DNA from: Malachius bipustulatus
Lineage: Eukaryota; Arthropoda; Insecta; Coleoptera; Melyridae
DNA length: 64,000 nt
NCBI GenBank assembly: GCA_910589415.1
Contig: OU342630.1
Location: forward strand, 68,444,186 to 68,508,185
Direction of reading: 5' to 3'
Shown here in pieces: positions 1 through 9,599 of this stretch. Position numbers and translations under genes: made by a program. How positions within the stretch are numbered: position 1 is the first letter of the stretch; each line of letters begins with the position of its first letter. Under the pieces are notes generated by a model. The model made no database searches, had not been told where the DNA came from, and saw nothing but the letters and a program-made list of their open reading frames with translations.

Positions 1-40
1 ACTTTTTGAGTGGGAGTAAGCGAGGGGGAGGAAGGCTCCA
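1..40 (+). repeat. 3' end of the 5' LTR
   Basis: Identical to 11556-11595 over 40 bases and ends in CA, directly before the primer-binding site. The rest of this LTR lies upstream of the window. Confidence 0.93.
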
Positions 41-42
41 AG

Positions 43-60
43 TGGTGCCGTGACCAGGAT
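43..60 (+). promoter_or_regulatory. Primer-binding site complementary to tRNA-His
   Basis: TGGTGCCGTGACCAGGAT begins 2 nt after the LTR. Its reverse complement ends GGTCACGGCACCA, matching, from memory, the 3' acceptor and T-arm end plus CCA of insect tRNA-His (18 nt). This marks the minus-strand cDNA start. Confidence 0.88.
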
Positions 61-597
61 AAATCAATCTCCTTATTCTTTTTTCGAAAACTTTCTCAAA
101 CTTTGAGAAGAATTCATGAACATGAGGTGTTGGTGTTTTAATAATTTTTGAGAGAAAAACTTTTTCAAAATTTAGACAAGTAAAGACAAATACCTTTCTT
201 AGTTGCGTAGAGTTTACAGATGGACTAAAACCAAAAGGTAAGGTTTGAAATTTTCAACGAAGGACTTCGAGGGAATTCAGACCTGTGGTATTTGAGTCCG
301 TGTTGTTTTCTTTTTGACGTTTCAGCTTTTTAGGTTCCAGCCAAGACGGTGTGGTAAACCTGAAGATGTGGTTTTCGAGTTCGATAATTTTTTAATTTTT
401 CAGCTTAGGTGGAGTTACAGATAGAATCAGCAACAATCTGATTTTTGAGATTTTGGTTTTGGATAATTCTGTTAGGTCAGGTCAAGTCAACTAAGAAAAG
501 GAACGACAATTTTCGTTTTCTTTGTTTCAGGTAAAGTTGGTTGAAAAGTCTTGTTTGAGAATTTTGAGGTGAAAATCTTTTGAGATAAATAGTGAAA
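61..597 (+). other. 5' untranslated leader of the retrotransposon
   Basis: About 540 nt between the PBS and the gag ATG, T- and GA-rich, without a long ORF. By position it should hold packaging and dimerisation signals. No specific structure was established. Confidence 0.7.
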
Positions 598-2394
598 ATG
601 GATTTTATTGAGGAAAATACTACAGTCGGTTTTGAGGTCGTTGATCTCAAGGTAGATGAGATTAAGTATGAAATTTTATTAAGAGGAGAAGTTCCACATT
701 GGAACGGAAATTATAGGCGGACCCAATTAAGTCAACTTTTGAGAATAAATGGAGGAGTCACTGTGACTATCTCTCCTTTTGATTTTAATGAGGATTTGAG
801 TCAAGTTTTGGATTCTATTTTGGATATGACTGAAATATTGCACGATGAGGTAATTATTTCCCCTCAGTCTAATGTAGCTAGGAGATTTTCTTCGAGGTTA
901 GCTCATTTGTTAGGAAGAATAGACAGGATGAAGGTCACTTCCGATGTTCAGACTGCTAGTCGAGATCAGGTTAGAGCAGATGCTCTACGATTGCGAGGCG
1001 ATTTTAGAAAAAAAATTGTCGGTGAGGTAGTCAGTTCAAGAACAGAAATCCCACAAAGATCGCAGGCCTCTCTTTTAGATCAAGCATTTGATAGGTTATC
1101 TTGTCATAATGCTTCAACTACTCATGAAGATAATCTTCATACGGTTTCGAGAGTCCCTTCGAATCTTCCAGAAGATCTATCGTTAAGAAGGTTAGGCTTA
1201 AGAAGCCATAACACCAATCCGTTTTTAGATTGTGATCAGGTACCCTTTGACTATGATAATCAGGCACATTCGAGCAGTTTTGTACCCCCAGTGAGAAATC
1301 CATCACCCACTTTCTCACAGTTTAGTCTCAATTCTCAAGTTCCATCCATCCAGTTAGTAGCGCCTATAGATAAGGTCATCCCGGTGTATAAATGGGGATT
1401 ATGTTTTACTGGTAAAGAAAAGGGAATTGAAGTTATAAAATTTTTAGAAAGAGTTCGTGAACTTAGTCAAGCTAGGGGAGTCCCCCTTGATACAGTTTTT
1501 AATAGTGCAGTCGATTTATTTAAGGAACCAGCTCTCTCATGGTTCCGAAGTATTAAGTATCAGTTGAGGTCTTGGCGAGACTTGGAGGCAAGAATTGGTA
1601 ATACTTTCATCCCTCCAAATTACGATGAAGAACTCCTAGAGGAGATTCGCTCCTTTAGGCAAAGGAATAATGAAAATGTCGTTACGTTTATTGCAAATTT
1701 AAGGATGAAGTTTTCACACCTTTTAAATCCAATTTCTATTCCGGAACAGTTGAAGATAGTTAGGAGAAACCTCCTACCCGATTTGAATTCGAAGTTATGT
1801 TTGATTGATCTGGTTTCCTATGAGCAGTTAGAATGTCTATGCAGGCAGATCGCGAAGAATTCGGTGATAATGAGTGGAGTAGAGGGTAAGGTCCGTGTAG
1901 GTAGACCCCAAGCAGCACCTGTGGGAACGACAGCTAGGGAAGCGAAGGAAATCCCAAAGGTTAAAGTAGAGACCCCTCGTCCACCTTTTCCTCCCCGAAG
2001 ATTTGCGAATGCTCCAAATCAGTCGATGAATAAGTCAGACCGACCCCCAGTCAGCTCTTTTTCCTGTTGGAATTGTGACCAGGCGGGTCATTCATTTAAT
2101 TTTTGTCCACATCCACTTGAGAAATTTTGTTTTTCGTGCGGTTTGAAAGGAGCAATAGCGCCTTCTTGTCCCCGATGTCATCATTCAGGGAAAGATAACC
2201 AGGAAGCAGTTGAGTCCAAAGACGTTAAGAAGGTGGTGGATTGTCCAGAAACTCGGGAGTCGAATTTAGGTAAAGAAAGTTCTAAGGCAGATTCAAAAAA
2301 CGAGTCGGCGAGAGAAGATTTTGGCGCGACTTCCCTCGAGTTTCGAAGACGCCAACCAGGTCCAGAATCAGGTGCGATTCCGAAGAGACGTTAG
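598..2394 (+). CDS. gag: Gag polyprotein of Ty3/gypsy element
   Basis: A 598-codon ORF that makes the virus-like-particle shell and binds genomic RNA. I start at the ATG at 598 because the frame upstream offers only a GTG at 592. The middle (about residues 265-390) has the retrotransposon-Gag capsid pattern, with 'LSWFRS' and 'FIPPNYDEE'. The C-terminus has a classical zinc knuckle, CX2CX4HX4C ('CWNCDQAGHSFNFC', about residues 490-503). A second knuckle-like motif follows ('CFSCGLKGAIAPSC', about 511-524) in which the expected His is Ala. The tail is basic and ends 'RRRQPGPESGAIPKRR'. The last ~109 nt overlap the pol frame, and the slippery site lies in this overlap. There are no stops or frameshifts inside. 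Confidence 0.92.
   Translation: MDFIEENTTVGFEVVDLKVDEIKYEILLRGEVPHWNGNYRRTQLSQLLRINGGVTVTISPFDFNEDLSQVLDSILDMTEILHDEVIISPQSNVARRFSSRLAHLLGRIDRMKVTSDVQTASRDQVRADALRLRGDFRKKIVGEVVSSRTEIPQRSQASLLDQAFDRLSCHNASTTHEDNLHTVSRVPSNLPEDLSLRRLGLRSHNTNPFLDCDQVPFDYDNQAHSSSFVPPVRNPSPTFSQFSLNSQVPSIQLVAPIDKVIPVYKWGLCFTGKEKGIEVIKFLERVRELSQARGVPLDTVFNSAVDLFKEPALSWFRSIKYQLRSWRDLEARIGNTFIPPNYDEELLEEIRSFRQRNNENVVTFIANLRMKFSHLLNPISIPEQLKIVRRNLLPDLNSKLCLIDLVSYEQLECLCRQIAKNSVIMSGVEGKVRVGRPQAAPVGTTAREAKEIPKVKVETPRPPFPPRRFANAPNQSMNKSDRPPVSSFSCWNCDQAGHSFNFCPHPLEKFCFSCGLKGAIAPSCPRCHHSGKDNQEAVESKDVKKVVDCPETRESNLGKESSKADSKNESAREDFGATSLEFRRRQPGPESGAIPKRR
2295..2301 (+). promoter_or_regulatory. -1 ribosomal frameshift slippery heptamer A-AAA-AAC
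   Basis: In the gag frame the codons read tcA-AAA-AAC, exactly the X-XXY-YYZ form used by several retroviruses. The -1 frame has its last stop at 2283-2285 and is then open through the end of pol at 5525, so slippage here gives a Gag-Pol fusion. Candidate downstream structures are a stem pairing 2302-2307 with 2327-2332 (one G-U pair) and an alternative 6-bp stem pairing 2321-2326 with 2350-2355. The first starts very close to the heptamer and the second rather far, so the stimulator is uncertain. Confidence 0.85.
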
Positions 2395-5300
2395 AATCGA
2401 GACAGGTGAACTCGAACCTTTCTAAGCAGATCAGTCCAGTTTTTGAGAGTAAAGATGCAGATAATAGGCCGTATATCTCTATTGAGTTAGAGGGTTTTGA
2501 GATTCTAGCTCTAGTTGACACTGGGGCAAATATCTCCATTTTAGGTGCAGGAACTGAGTCGATTTGGGAACTGTTGGAACCCAATCGAATAGTTAAAGAT
2601 AAATTACCGCGAGTGACTGTAGCAAATGGACAGCCACAAACAGTTCTAGGTACTGCAGTTTTGCCTATTTGTTTTGAGGATAGGTTGATTGAGTTAGAAT
2701 TTACAATTATCCCTACTATATCTCACGCTGTTATTTTAGGTTCTGATTTTTGCAAGCAGGTTGAGTTGGCTATCGATTTTAAAAATCAAGTTTTCGACAT
2801 TAATGAGATTACAGGAGAGACTCCAAATTTAGGTACTTATCTTGAGGAGTTGTCAGAGGAACAACAGTTGATTTTAGATAAGGTAATAAAGCAGTACGAA
2901 TTACTTGCTTCGAAAGCTCCCGGTCGTACGAGTGAAATTACACATTTCATAGATACAGGTTCAGCTAGACCCGTGAAGCAGAGGCAGTACCCTCTGTCTC
3001 CTGCTATCACCAAATTTTTACATCAAGAAGTAGATTCAATGTTAAGAGATGGAGTTATAGAGGAAAGTAATTCAGCTTGGTCAAGTCCTGTTTTGATGGT
3101 TCCAAAAAGTGACGGTACCTACCGTATGTGTTTTGATGGTCGTAAGATCAATGAGTTGACTGTTAAGGATTCCTACCCACTACCGTTAGTAGATAGTATT
3201 TTGAGTAAAGTAGCTGGGTCTACTTATCTATCTTCGATTGATTTAACAAAGGCGTTTTGGAATATTCCCTTGGAGGAAACCTCCAAGCCCAAAACGGCGT
3301 TTCAAGTTCATGGTCGAGGTCTTTTTCAGTTTAAGGTTATGCCTTTTGGGTTGTGTAATGCCGCACAGACACAACAACGGTTAATGGACCACCTATTTAG
3401 GGGTACTAAGTTTGAAGATCGAGTTTTTACCTATTTGGATGACATTATTTGTGTGTCCAATTCGTTCGAGGAACACATTGCCCTTCTTGCTGAAGTGTTG
3501 GAAATTCTCACTAAAGCCGGGTTGAAGATCAACCTGGATAAGTGTAAGTTCTGTAGAGATTCGTTATCGTTTTTGGGTTATGTGGTAGATAGGAAAGGTC
3601 TAAGGACCGATCCAGGAAAAGTTCAGGCTATTGTTGATATGCCATCACCTAAAACTACCACCGAAGTTAGAAGAGTAATTGGAATCCTCCAATGGTATCG
3701 AAAGTTCATCCCTAATTTTTCCACCGTGTCTGAGCCAATTACATCGCTTATTAAGGGTCGTAAGAAACACACTCCAGTTATTTGGACGGAAGAAGCCGAA
3801 GAGGCTTTCCAAAACCTTAAGGAATTGTTGGTTTCAGCTCCCATTTTAGTCAAACCGGATCCCAACCTACCTTTCTTCATTCAGACGGATGCAAGTGACG
3901 TAGGGGTGGGGGCCATTTTATATCAAGTTAAGGATGATTTTGAGCACCCTATAGCTTATGCTTCTAGAAAGCTTCTCAAGACTGAGAAGAAAAATTACAC
4001 GGTTACAGAAAAGGAATGTCTTGGAGTTATTTTCGGTATCGAAAAATTTAGGTGTTATGTCGAGGGTACAGAATTTACGGTTGTTACTGACCATGCCAGC
4101 CTACAATGGCTGTATAAAATTAAAGATCCAGTCGGCAGAATTGCTAGGTGGACAGTCAGGTTGAGTGGATTTAAGTTCAAGGTTGTTCATCGTCCCGGTA
4201 AGAATTTGGTAATGGCTGATTTTCTGTCCAGACATATTTCTTTGATTAATGTTAAATCCTTTACGCCAGATACCTGGTATGTTGAGATGATTAATAAAGT
4301 CCGCTGTAACCCAGCGAAATTTCCAGATTTTGACGTTAAGGATAATATTTTGTATAAACATATTAGGCCAAAACACGACATCCAGTCCAATTTTTCAGAC
4401 TGGAAAATAGTAGTTCCAACTGAGAATAGGAAAGAGGTTTTTGTTGAGTGTCATGATCATCCGACTTCAGCTCATTTAGGTATTTCAAAGACGTTGGCAA
4501 GAATTTTGGAAAATTATTATTGGCCAGGAGTAAAGGAGTCAGTGAGACGTTATGTTAGATCATGTGAGACTTGTGGTGCCCACAAATCCACAAATCAATC
4601 TCCAGCTGGTTTAGGAGGAAATCAGCGTAAAGTTAACTTTCCGTTTCAGTCTATTTCTTTAGATTTTATGGGACCTTTCCCAAGATCTAAATCAGGAAAT
4701 ACCCAATTGTTAGTTATTACTGATTCTTTCACCCGATTTGTTATAGTAAAACCCCTTCCTAAGGCTACTTCAGCCAAGGTCGTGAAAATTTTGGAGAGAG
4801 AAATCTTTTTGGTTTACGGAACTCCAGAGGTCGTGTGTTGTGATAATGGTAGTCAGTTCAGGTCTAGAGAATTCAAAGAATTAATGAAGAAGTACCAGAT
4901 TCCTAAGATCTGGTATAATCCAAGTTACCACCCCCAGGTTAATCCAACCGAAAGGGTGAATAAAGTTTTGGGTAGTGCTATAGCGTCATATATTAAAGAT
5001 GATGATCACCGAACATGGGACGAACATATTTTCGAAATTGCTCAGGCAATTAATACCTCGGTACATGAGTCAACAGGGTACTCACCCTCTTTTTTGGTTT
5101 TTGGACGGTATACACCAGTGAATGGTAGTTTTTATAAGGATGTTGATTATAGTTCTTTTGACCCAGTCGATTTTTCCAATCGACTTAAATGGCAGTCCGA
5201 AGTGAGCAAAGTTCCTAAACTTTATCCCCAAATCCAGGAGAAAATTAGAAAGTCTTTTGAGAAAAATGTTAAGAGGTATAACCTTCGTAGGCGAGAGGTT

Positions 5301-5525
5301 AATTATCAGGAAGGTGATAAAGTGTGGAAGAAAAACTTCGTTCTTTCCAAAGCGGTCGATAAGTTTTCTAAGAAATTAGCTCCGAAGTATGTCCCGGCTA
5401 TGATAAAGAAAATTAAAGGTACTGGTAAGGTTGTTGTTCTTTCAGATCTGTCAGGAAAAATCCTGGGAGATTTTCACGTAAGTGATATTAAACCATTTGT
5501 TGAGATTCAGAACAGCCAGTGTTAG
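2301..5525 (+). CDS. pol: Pol polyprotein: protease, RT, RNase H, integrase (made by -1 frameshift)
   Basis: About 1074 codons, read in -1 from the slippery site; a GTG at 2406 is not needed as a start. Residues counted from 2406. Aspartic protease: 'LVDTGANISILG' with DTG at 38-40 and 'ILGSDF' near 110. RT: first catalytic Asp 279 in 'SSIDLTKAFW', then 'YLDD' at 343-346. RNase H: D495, E537, D562, D605. Integrase: zinc-binding H685-X4-H690 and C720-X2-C723; catalytic D753, D813, E849, with 35 residues between the last two (DD35E). The C-terminal tail has no recognisable chromodomain. Every catalytic residue is present and the frame is unbroken, so the enzyme set looks functional. The polyprotein would copy element RNA to DNA and insert it in host chromosomes. 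The ORF ends TAG at 5523-5525 and no env follows. Confidence 0.95.
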   Translation, partial: RVGERRFWRDFPRVSKTPTRSRIRCDSEETLESRQVNSNLSKQISPVFESKDADNRPYISIELEGFEILALVDTGANISILGAGTESIWELLEPNRIVKDKLPRVTVANGQPQTVLGTAVLPICFEDRLIELEFTIIPTISHAVILGSDFCKQVELAIDFKNQVFDINEITGETPNLGTYLEELSEEQQLILDKVIKQYELLASKAPGRTSEITHFIDTGSARPVKQRQYPLSPAITKFLHQEVDSMLRDGVIEESNSAWSSPVLMVPKSDGTYRMCFDGRKINELTVKDSYPLPLVDSILSKVAGSTYLSSIDLTKAFWNIPLEETSKPKTAFQVHGRGLFQFKVMPFGLCNAAQTQQRLMDHLFRGTKFEDRVFTYLDDIICVSNSFEEHIALLAEVLEILTKAGLKINLDKCKFCRDSLSFLGYVVDRKGLRTDPGKVQAIVDMPSPKTTTEVRRVIGILQWYRKFIPNFSTVSEPITSLIKGRKKHTPVIWTEEAEEAFQNLKELLVSAPILVKPDPNLPFFIQTDASDVGVGAILYQVKDDFEHPIAYASRKLLKTEKKNYTVTEKECLGVIFGIEKFRCYVEGTEFTVVTDHASLQWLYKIKDPVGRIARWTVRLSGFKFKVVHRPGKNLVMADFLSRHISLINVKSFTPDTWYVEMINKVRCNPAKFPDFDVKDNILYKHIRPKHDIQSNFSDWKIVVPTENRKEVFVECHDHPTSAHLGISKTLARILENYYWPGVKESVRRYVRSCETCGAHKSTNQSPAGLGGNQRKVNFPFQSISLDFMGPFPRSKSGNTQLLVITDSFTRFVIVKPLPKATSAKVVKILEREIFLVYGTPEVVCCDNGSQFRSREFKELMKKYQIPKIWYNPSYHPQVNPTERVNKVLGSAIASYIKDDDHRTWDEHIFEIAQAINTSVHESTGYSPSFLVFGRYTPVNGSFYKDVDYSSFDPVDFSNRLKWQSEVSKVPKLYPQIQEKIRKSFEKNVKRYNLRRREVNYQEGDKVWKKNFVLSKAVDKFSKKLAPKYVPAMIKKIKGTGKVVVLSDLSGKILGDFHVSDIKPFVEIQNSQC

Positions 5526-6520
5526 TGTAGAGCGCGCTTTAGGGGTGACCTAGTTGTATTGTATTCAAGTTGGCGCCCCTAGTGTAAAGCTCCGTTCACA
5601 CGCAAAGGCAGTATATATCCTATTTGTTGGTAGTTTGAGAATTTAGAAAGAATTCGTTTGGTGTGTCAATAGTAAGTTTTTCAGTAAATTTAGTTACGGT
5701 TTTGGAGAAAAAGTAAAGGTTGTTTAGAGTCAGGAGTCTTTGTAGAGGTTGAGTCGAGTTTAGAGAAAATCCTTTTATAGGTACTTAGGTTAAAATAATT
5801 TGAGACTGATAACGTTAGCGTACAAATTAAATAAATTTAGCTAACCTACCAGTAAATGTTGTTGAGGTAGAGGTTGAGTTACACTTTAGTCATGGCCAGA
5901 CTAATTTGTAAAATATTTTTAAACGGTCGCGTTAGAGCCCCATGCAAATAAGTGAGCTACGTGACTAGGCGTTGGGTTGAGTTGATTTAGGTGAGTTCTT
6001 AATTGAAAATTTCGAGTTCTGTTAGAGTTGATAATTGGCATAATCTAAATATAAATCTGAGCTGTTATCATCCTAACAGTAACTTTCAGGAACGATCCGT
6101 TGAGTAGAGTCGAGAGTTGAGGTAGTTATAATATTTTTAGGTTGAGATTTTTAAGAAAAAGCTCCTGATGATAAAAATCTTTTCCATTCCTTTGATTAAG
6201 GTTAAGTCGAGGCAATATTTTTAGCTAGAGTTTGAGATTCAATAAGTACAGTTAGTTGAGATTTAAGAATTCTTTCAGTTGACACATTATCTCGAATATC
6301 TTTGATGGTGTTTAATTTTGGCGGAACAACATTAACCGGGTGGTTAATGAGTTATGATTGGAAATTAACTATACAGATTTTGACAAGAAATTTTGAGTTT
6401 TAAAAGTCTCTTCATTTGTAAGAACTTTTCAAGTTTGCTCTTTTGAGAACATTTGAGTAGTGTGACAGTTAAAAGTAAAAATCTTTCTCTTTGAAAATTT
6501 TTATTTCCTTGACATTGAGT

Positions 6521-6762
6521 TAGAGTTCGTTGGTAAGTAAAACCACATATAGGTCCAACGGTTGAGATTTGATTTTCTTTTTGAAAATTTTATTCTTTGA
6601 GATAGAGTTCGTTGGTAAGTAAAACCACATATAGGTCCAACGGTTGAGATTTGATTTTCTTTTTGAAAATTTTATTCTTTGAGATAGAGTTCATTGGTAA
6701 GTAAAACCACTTCATAGGTCCAATGATTGAGATTTGGTTTCTCGTTTGAAAAATTTTCTTTA
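6521..6762 (+). repeat. 82-bp tandem repeat, three copies
   Basis: Units start at 6521, 6603 and 6685, all beginning 'tagagttc'. The first two are nearly identical ('gttggtaagtaaaaccacat'); the third has several changes. Each ends in a TTTGAAAATTTT-like run. Confidence 0.9.
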
Positions 6763-6961
6763 GACAATGACAACATCTATGGGGTTATTTTTGGTACTTT
6801 CCACCCTGGTGTTACCTAAAGAGAAAGTATCCAGCCATTTTGAAAATAGTTCCAGTGGCTGATTTCTTGTATATATTTCTATGTGCTTCTTTCTTTTTTC
6901 TTTTTCACTGTTTACAGTATACATTTAAGTTCGCTTTTGATCTTTTATCTCTTCTTTAGGG

Positions 6962-7070
6962 TCCTTTTGTTTGCCCTTTTCCGCCCTGCCCCGTCTAAAG
7001 TGAAAACGACAATCGGGTCCTTTTTCGTCCTTTTCCGCCCTGCACCATCTAAAGTGAAAACTGACAGTCC
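6962..7070 (+). repeat. 54-bp direct duplication
   Basis: 'ccttttccgccctgc' followed by 'tctaaagtgaaaac' occurs near 6975 and again near 7029, with small differences. Confidence 0.75.
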
Positions 7071-7561
7071 TTTTAGGACAATATAGTATGTTTACCCTTT
7101 GATGACAATTTTGGATTGGGAAATTATTTCCGATTTCTTTTAAGTAAAGTAGGGACTTTACTCCCTATATTTTGACGTCAAGTTCCACTTTGGTCAACAT
7201 ATCAGTATAATTCTGAAGGTCTAACACATTTGTGTAAGTTTTAGAGTAATGAATTGAAGTTGAGATAGTTTTGAGTCTTTGAGTTTAGGTGTCTGGGTAA
7301 GTCTCGACGGGTTCTTGGGTAAGAATGGCCGCACAGTTCCAGTACCACTTTGAGTCGTTCAGTAGAGAAATTTAGTGACGTAGGTCTCAGTAGAGGGAAA
7401 TCTTGGAAAATTAAATCTGTCTCACTACTGATACTTAGCGTTTGCGTTAAAGAATTTTGAGAAATAAAATCCGAGTTGGAGTTTCAGAATTTCATCTATT
7501 CTTGTGTTTTTGATAACCACTTGACTGAATCTTGTTGAATAATTTGGACGTTTTTGGAAAA

Positions 7562-7765
7562 CAATTTTGACATTTTTGAGTATAGATAATTTAGATATCC
7601 CGATTTTGACATTTTTGAGTATAGATAGTTTAGATATCCCGGTTTCGACATTGCTGAGTGTGAACATTTTGGATATTTCGATTTTTGACATTTTGAGGTA
7701 TGAATAATTTTGATTTGGAAGTGTCCAGATCAAAATACTTTGAGTATGAACAATTTTGACATTTG
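7562..7765 (+). repeat. ~39-bp degenerate tandem repeat
   Basis: 'gacatttttgagtatagata'-like units begin at 7569, 7608, 7647 and 7687, with a further trace near 7758. Spacing is 39-40 bp. Short ORFs on the other strand here are repeat artefacts. Confidence 0.8.
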
Positions 7766-7996
7766 ACCCGATTTAGACGTCTTGGAGTTTGAGGTATAAG
7801 TAGAACTCTTAGATTTAAAATTTCTTTAGGCTTTTCTATGTAGAAATTTAGTTTTGGCTCTTTTAGATTTCTCTATGATTTCCTTTGTTAGGAATCATAT
7901 TTCGCTCCAAAGTCGTTAGGACGTTATTCTTAACTAACTAACGATCAAGGAAACCTTTTAGCTTTTGACGTTAAATCTCTAGTCGCAGGGAAACGC

Positions 7997-8305
7997 ACTA
8001 GAGGGGTGTATTTTGGCATTTCCGGCCTCATAAGCGGAGAATTGCCCTGTCGTCTAGTCAGCTGCTTAGCCCCCAGCTGATGAAGTAGGTGGTATTGTCT
8101 GGCGACATACCGACCATAGGGGCCGAATCTTTATGGCTTCGTCATCCTGGCAGTATTGCCAATTCACGAGTTTTGGTCGCTGAATTTCCTTGAGGTGTTC
8201 ATGCAGACCCAACTCCTTGATTTTTGTGTGTAGGACGAAGTCGGTAATCGATTGACGACAGCCGGAGTTTCTCCAATGGAGAACTCTGTTTCACATAGTT
8301 TTAGT
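7997..8305 (+). repeat. Structured RNA module, copy A
   Basis: First of two diverged direct copies (the other is 8424-8729, offset 424-427 nt throughout). Predicted hairpins in order: H1 8019-8024 with 8035-8040; H2 8059-8064 with 8074-8079; H3 8091-8099 with 8104-8111 (one bulge); H4 8148-8152 with 8157-8161; H5 8265-8274 with 8278-8286 (one bulged T). Each pairs again in copy B, and some pairs are changed on both sides. It lies in the 3' non-coding part of the genomic RNA. Function is unknown; packaging, export, dimerisation or translational control are possible. Confidence 0.75.
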
Positions 8306-8423
8306 TTTATTTTATGGATGAGTACGGTGTTGGAGGTTATTGGTTCTGGTATAGTCTGTTCAACCAGAGGTTAGGGAAAATATTTAGCTTTCTTTTGAAA
8401 AATCTTTAGTTACAAGGTAGTGT

Positions 8424-8729
8424 ACTAGAGGGGTGCATTATGTCATTTCCAGCCTTATAAATGGAAAGGGCCTGCCGTTTAGTCAGTTGTGGAGCCCCCG
8501 ACTGATGAAGTAGGAGGTATAGTCTTGCGACATGCCAACCACAGGGGCCAATTATTTGAGCTTCGCTACATAGGCAAATATTGCCACCATAAGAGTTTTG
8601 TCCTTTTGAGTCCCTTTGTGTTCTCATAAGACTCAACTTATTTTGATAAGTTATGTGTAGAGCGGAGTTAGTTTCCGAATAACGGCAGTCAGGTTTTCCT
8701 TTTGGGAGCCTGTTTAACCTAGTTTTAGT
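8424..8729 (+). repeat. Structured RNA module, copy B
   Basis: Second copy, ending about 190 nt before the polypurine tract. Matching hairpins: H1 8446-8451 with 8462-8467; H2 8484-8489 with 8499-8504; H3 8516-8524 with 8529-8536 (one bulge); H4 8573-8577 with 8581-8585; H5 8690-8699 with 8704-8712 (one bulge). H1 and H2 show full compensatory changes against copy A (G-C to A-U; C-G to U-A). The 10-nt H1 and 9-nt H2 loops keep their lengths. Confidence 0.75.
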
Positions 8730-8912
8730 AACCAGAGTCCTACTGGCGGTTTCCGAGGTCAGGGCTCGCCCATATTGCTTTGTGTTTGAAACATGGAGTG
8801 TTTAAAACTTGTTCTTTCTGTCTTTTCGTTCGGTTTGTTGGGATTTGTTGATTGTTGATTCGAGAGGAGCTCTCTCGGAAAAGTTTCTTGTGGAGACTTT
8901 TCCTTCCTTTTT

Positions 8913-8923
8913 ACAAGGGGGGG
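8913..8923 (+). promoter_or_regulatory. Polypurine tract (plus-strand primer)
   Basis: ACAAGGGGGGG sits directly before a TG that starts the LTR. It follows a pyrimidine-rich run, as is usual for a PPT. Confidence 0.85.
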
Positions 8924-9599
8924 TGTGCAGCGTGCCTTGCACGCTACGTTTTCTTTTTCAAAATTTTAATTCTCGATTTAGAATATTTCGATAAGGTTCA
9001 GAAAAGTTATGATTGACTGTACATTTTCGCTGATGTAGGAGGCTGTATTAGGCAAAGATCACGAACGAACACCTGGCAGCTATTAAGAAATTCTTGCTTT
9101 TGTTATCTAAGTAAGACGTAGAAAACATGTCTGGTCGATTTTCTGTCCCGGTTCTGGGTTTTCAGAGTTTGAAAAGTATATCATCTTATGCGAATTAATT
9201 TTCCGCGTCTAATGAGACCACTCTCATCTTGCTACTCTAGATTTCCGATTAGTTATCCAGTTAAAACCTAAAATATTATTTCTTTGGGTGTGGGTTAAAA
9301 AAACATGAAAAGATAGTTGAGGAAACATATAAAAAACTTGCGTTTTGTTCTGAGACACGACAGGCCTCGAGTATATGCGGATTCACGATTGTGAAATTTA
9401 AGTTTGAATAAAGGGAGAGCGGGAGAGGTTGGTCGTACTGTTGAGAGTGTGCCGACGTATAAGGCGAAAGAGCCGACACCGTCGCGTGCGAGTTTTAAGT
9501 GTTGCATACTGTCGATGATGATATTTGGAGTGAAAGTGGGTCACCAAGTTCGGTTAGACAGTGGTTAAGGCGCATGCGATAGCGTCATCCCAAAAAAAT

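Larger units (their letters stand above)
5526..8912 (+). other. Long non-coding 3' internal region of the retrotransposon
   Basis: About 3.4 kb between pol and the polypurine tract with no ORF over about 100 codons, so no recognisable env. It is T-rich and holds three tandem-repeat arrays and the duplicated hairpin module described separately. It may carry RNA-level signals or be the remains of a lost ORF. Confidence 0.8.

Noticed and set aside
2406..5525. Independent start of pol at 2406
   Set aside because: The codon there is GTG in a eukaryote; the slippery site upstream explains expression better.
5526..8923. A possible env gene after pol
   Set aside because: No ORF longer than about 100 codons, and no signal peptide, furin site or transmembrane pattern in any frame.
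9560..9590. tRNA-like A box ('agtggttaaggcg') in the LTR
   Set aside because: No matching B box or acceptor stem at tRNA spacing; a SINE or tRNA call is not supported.
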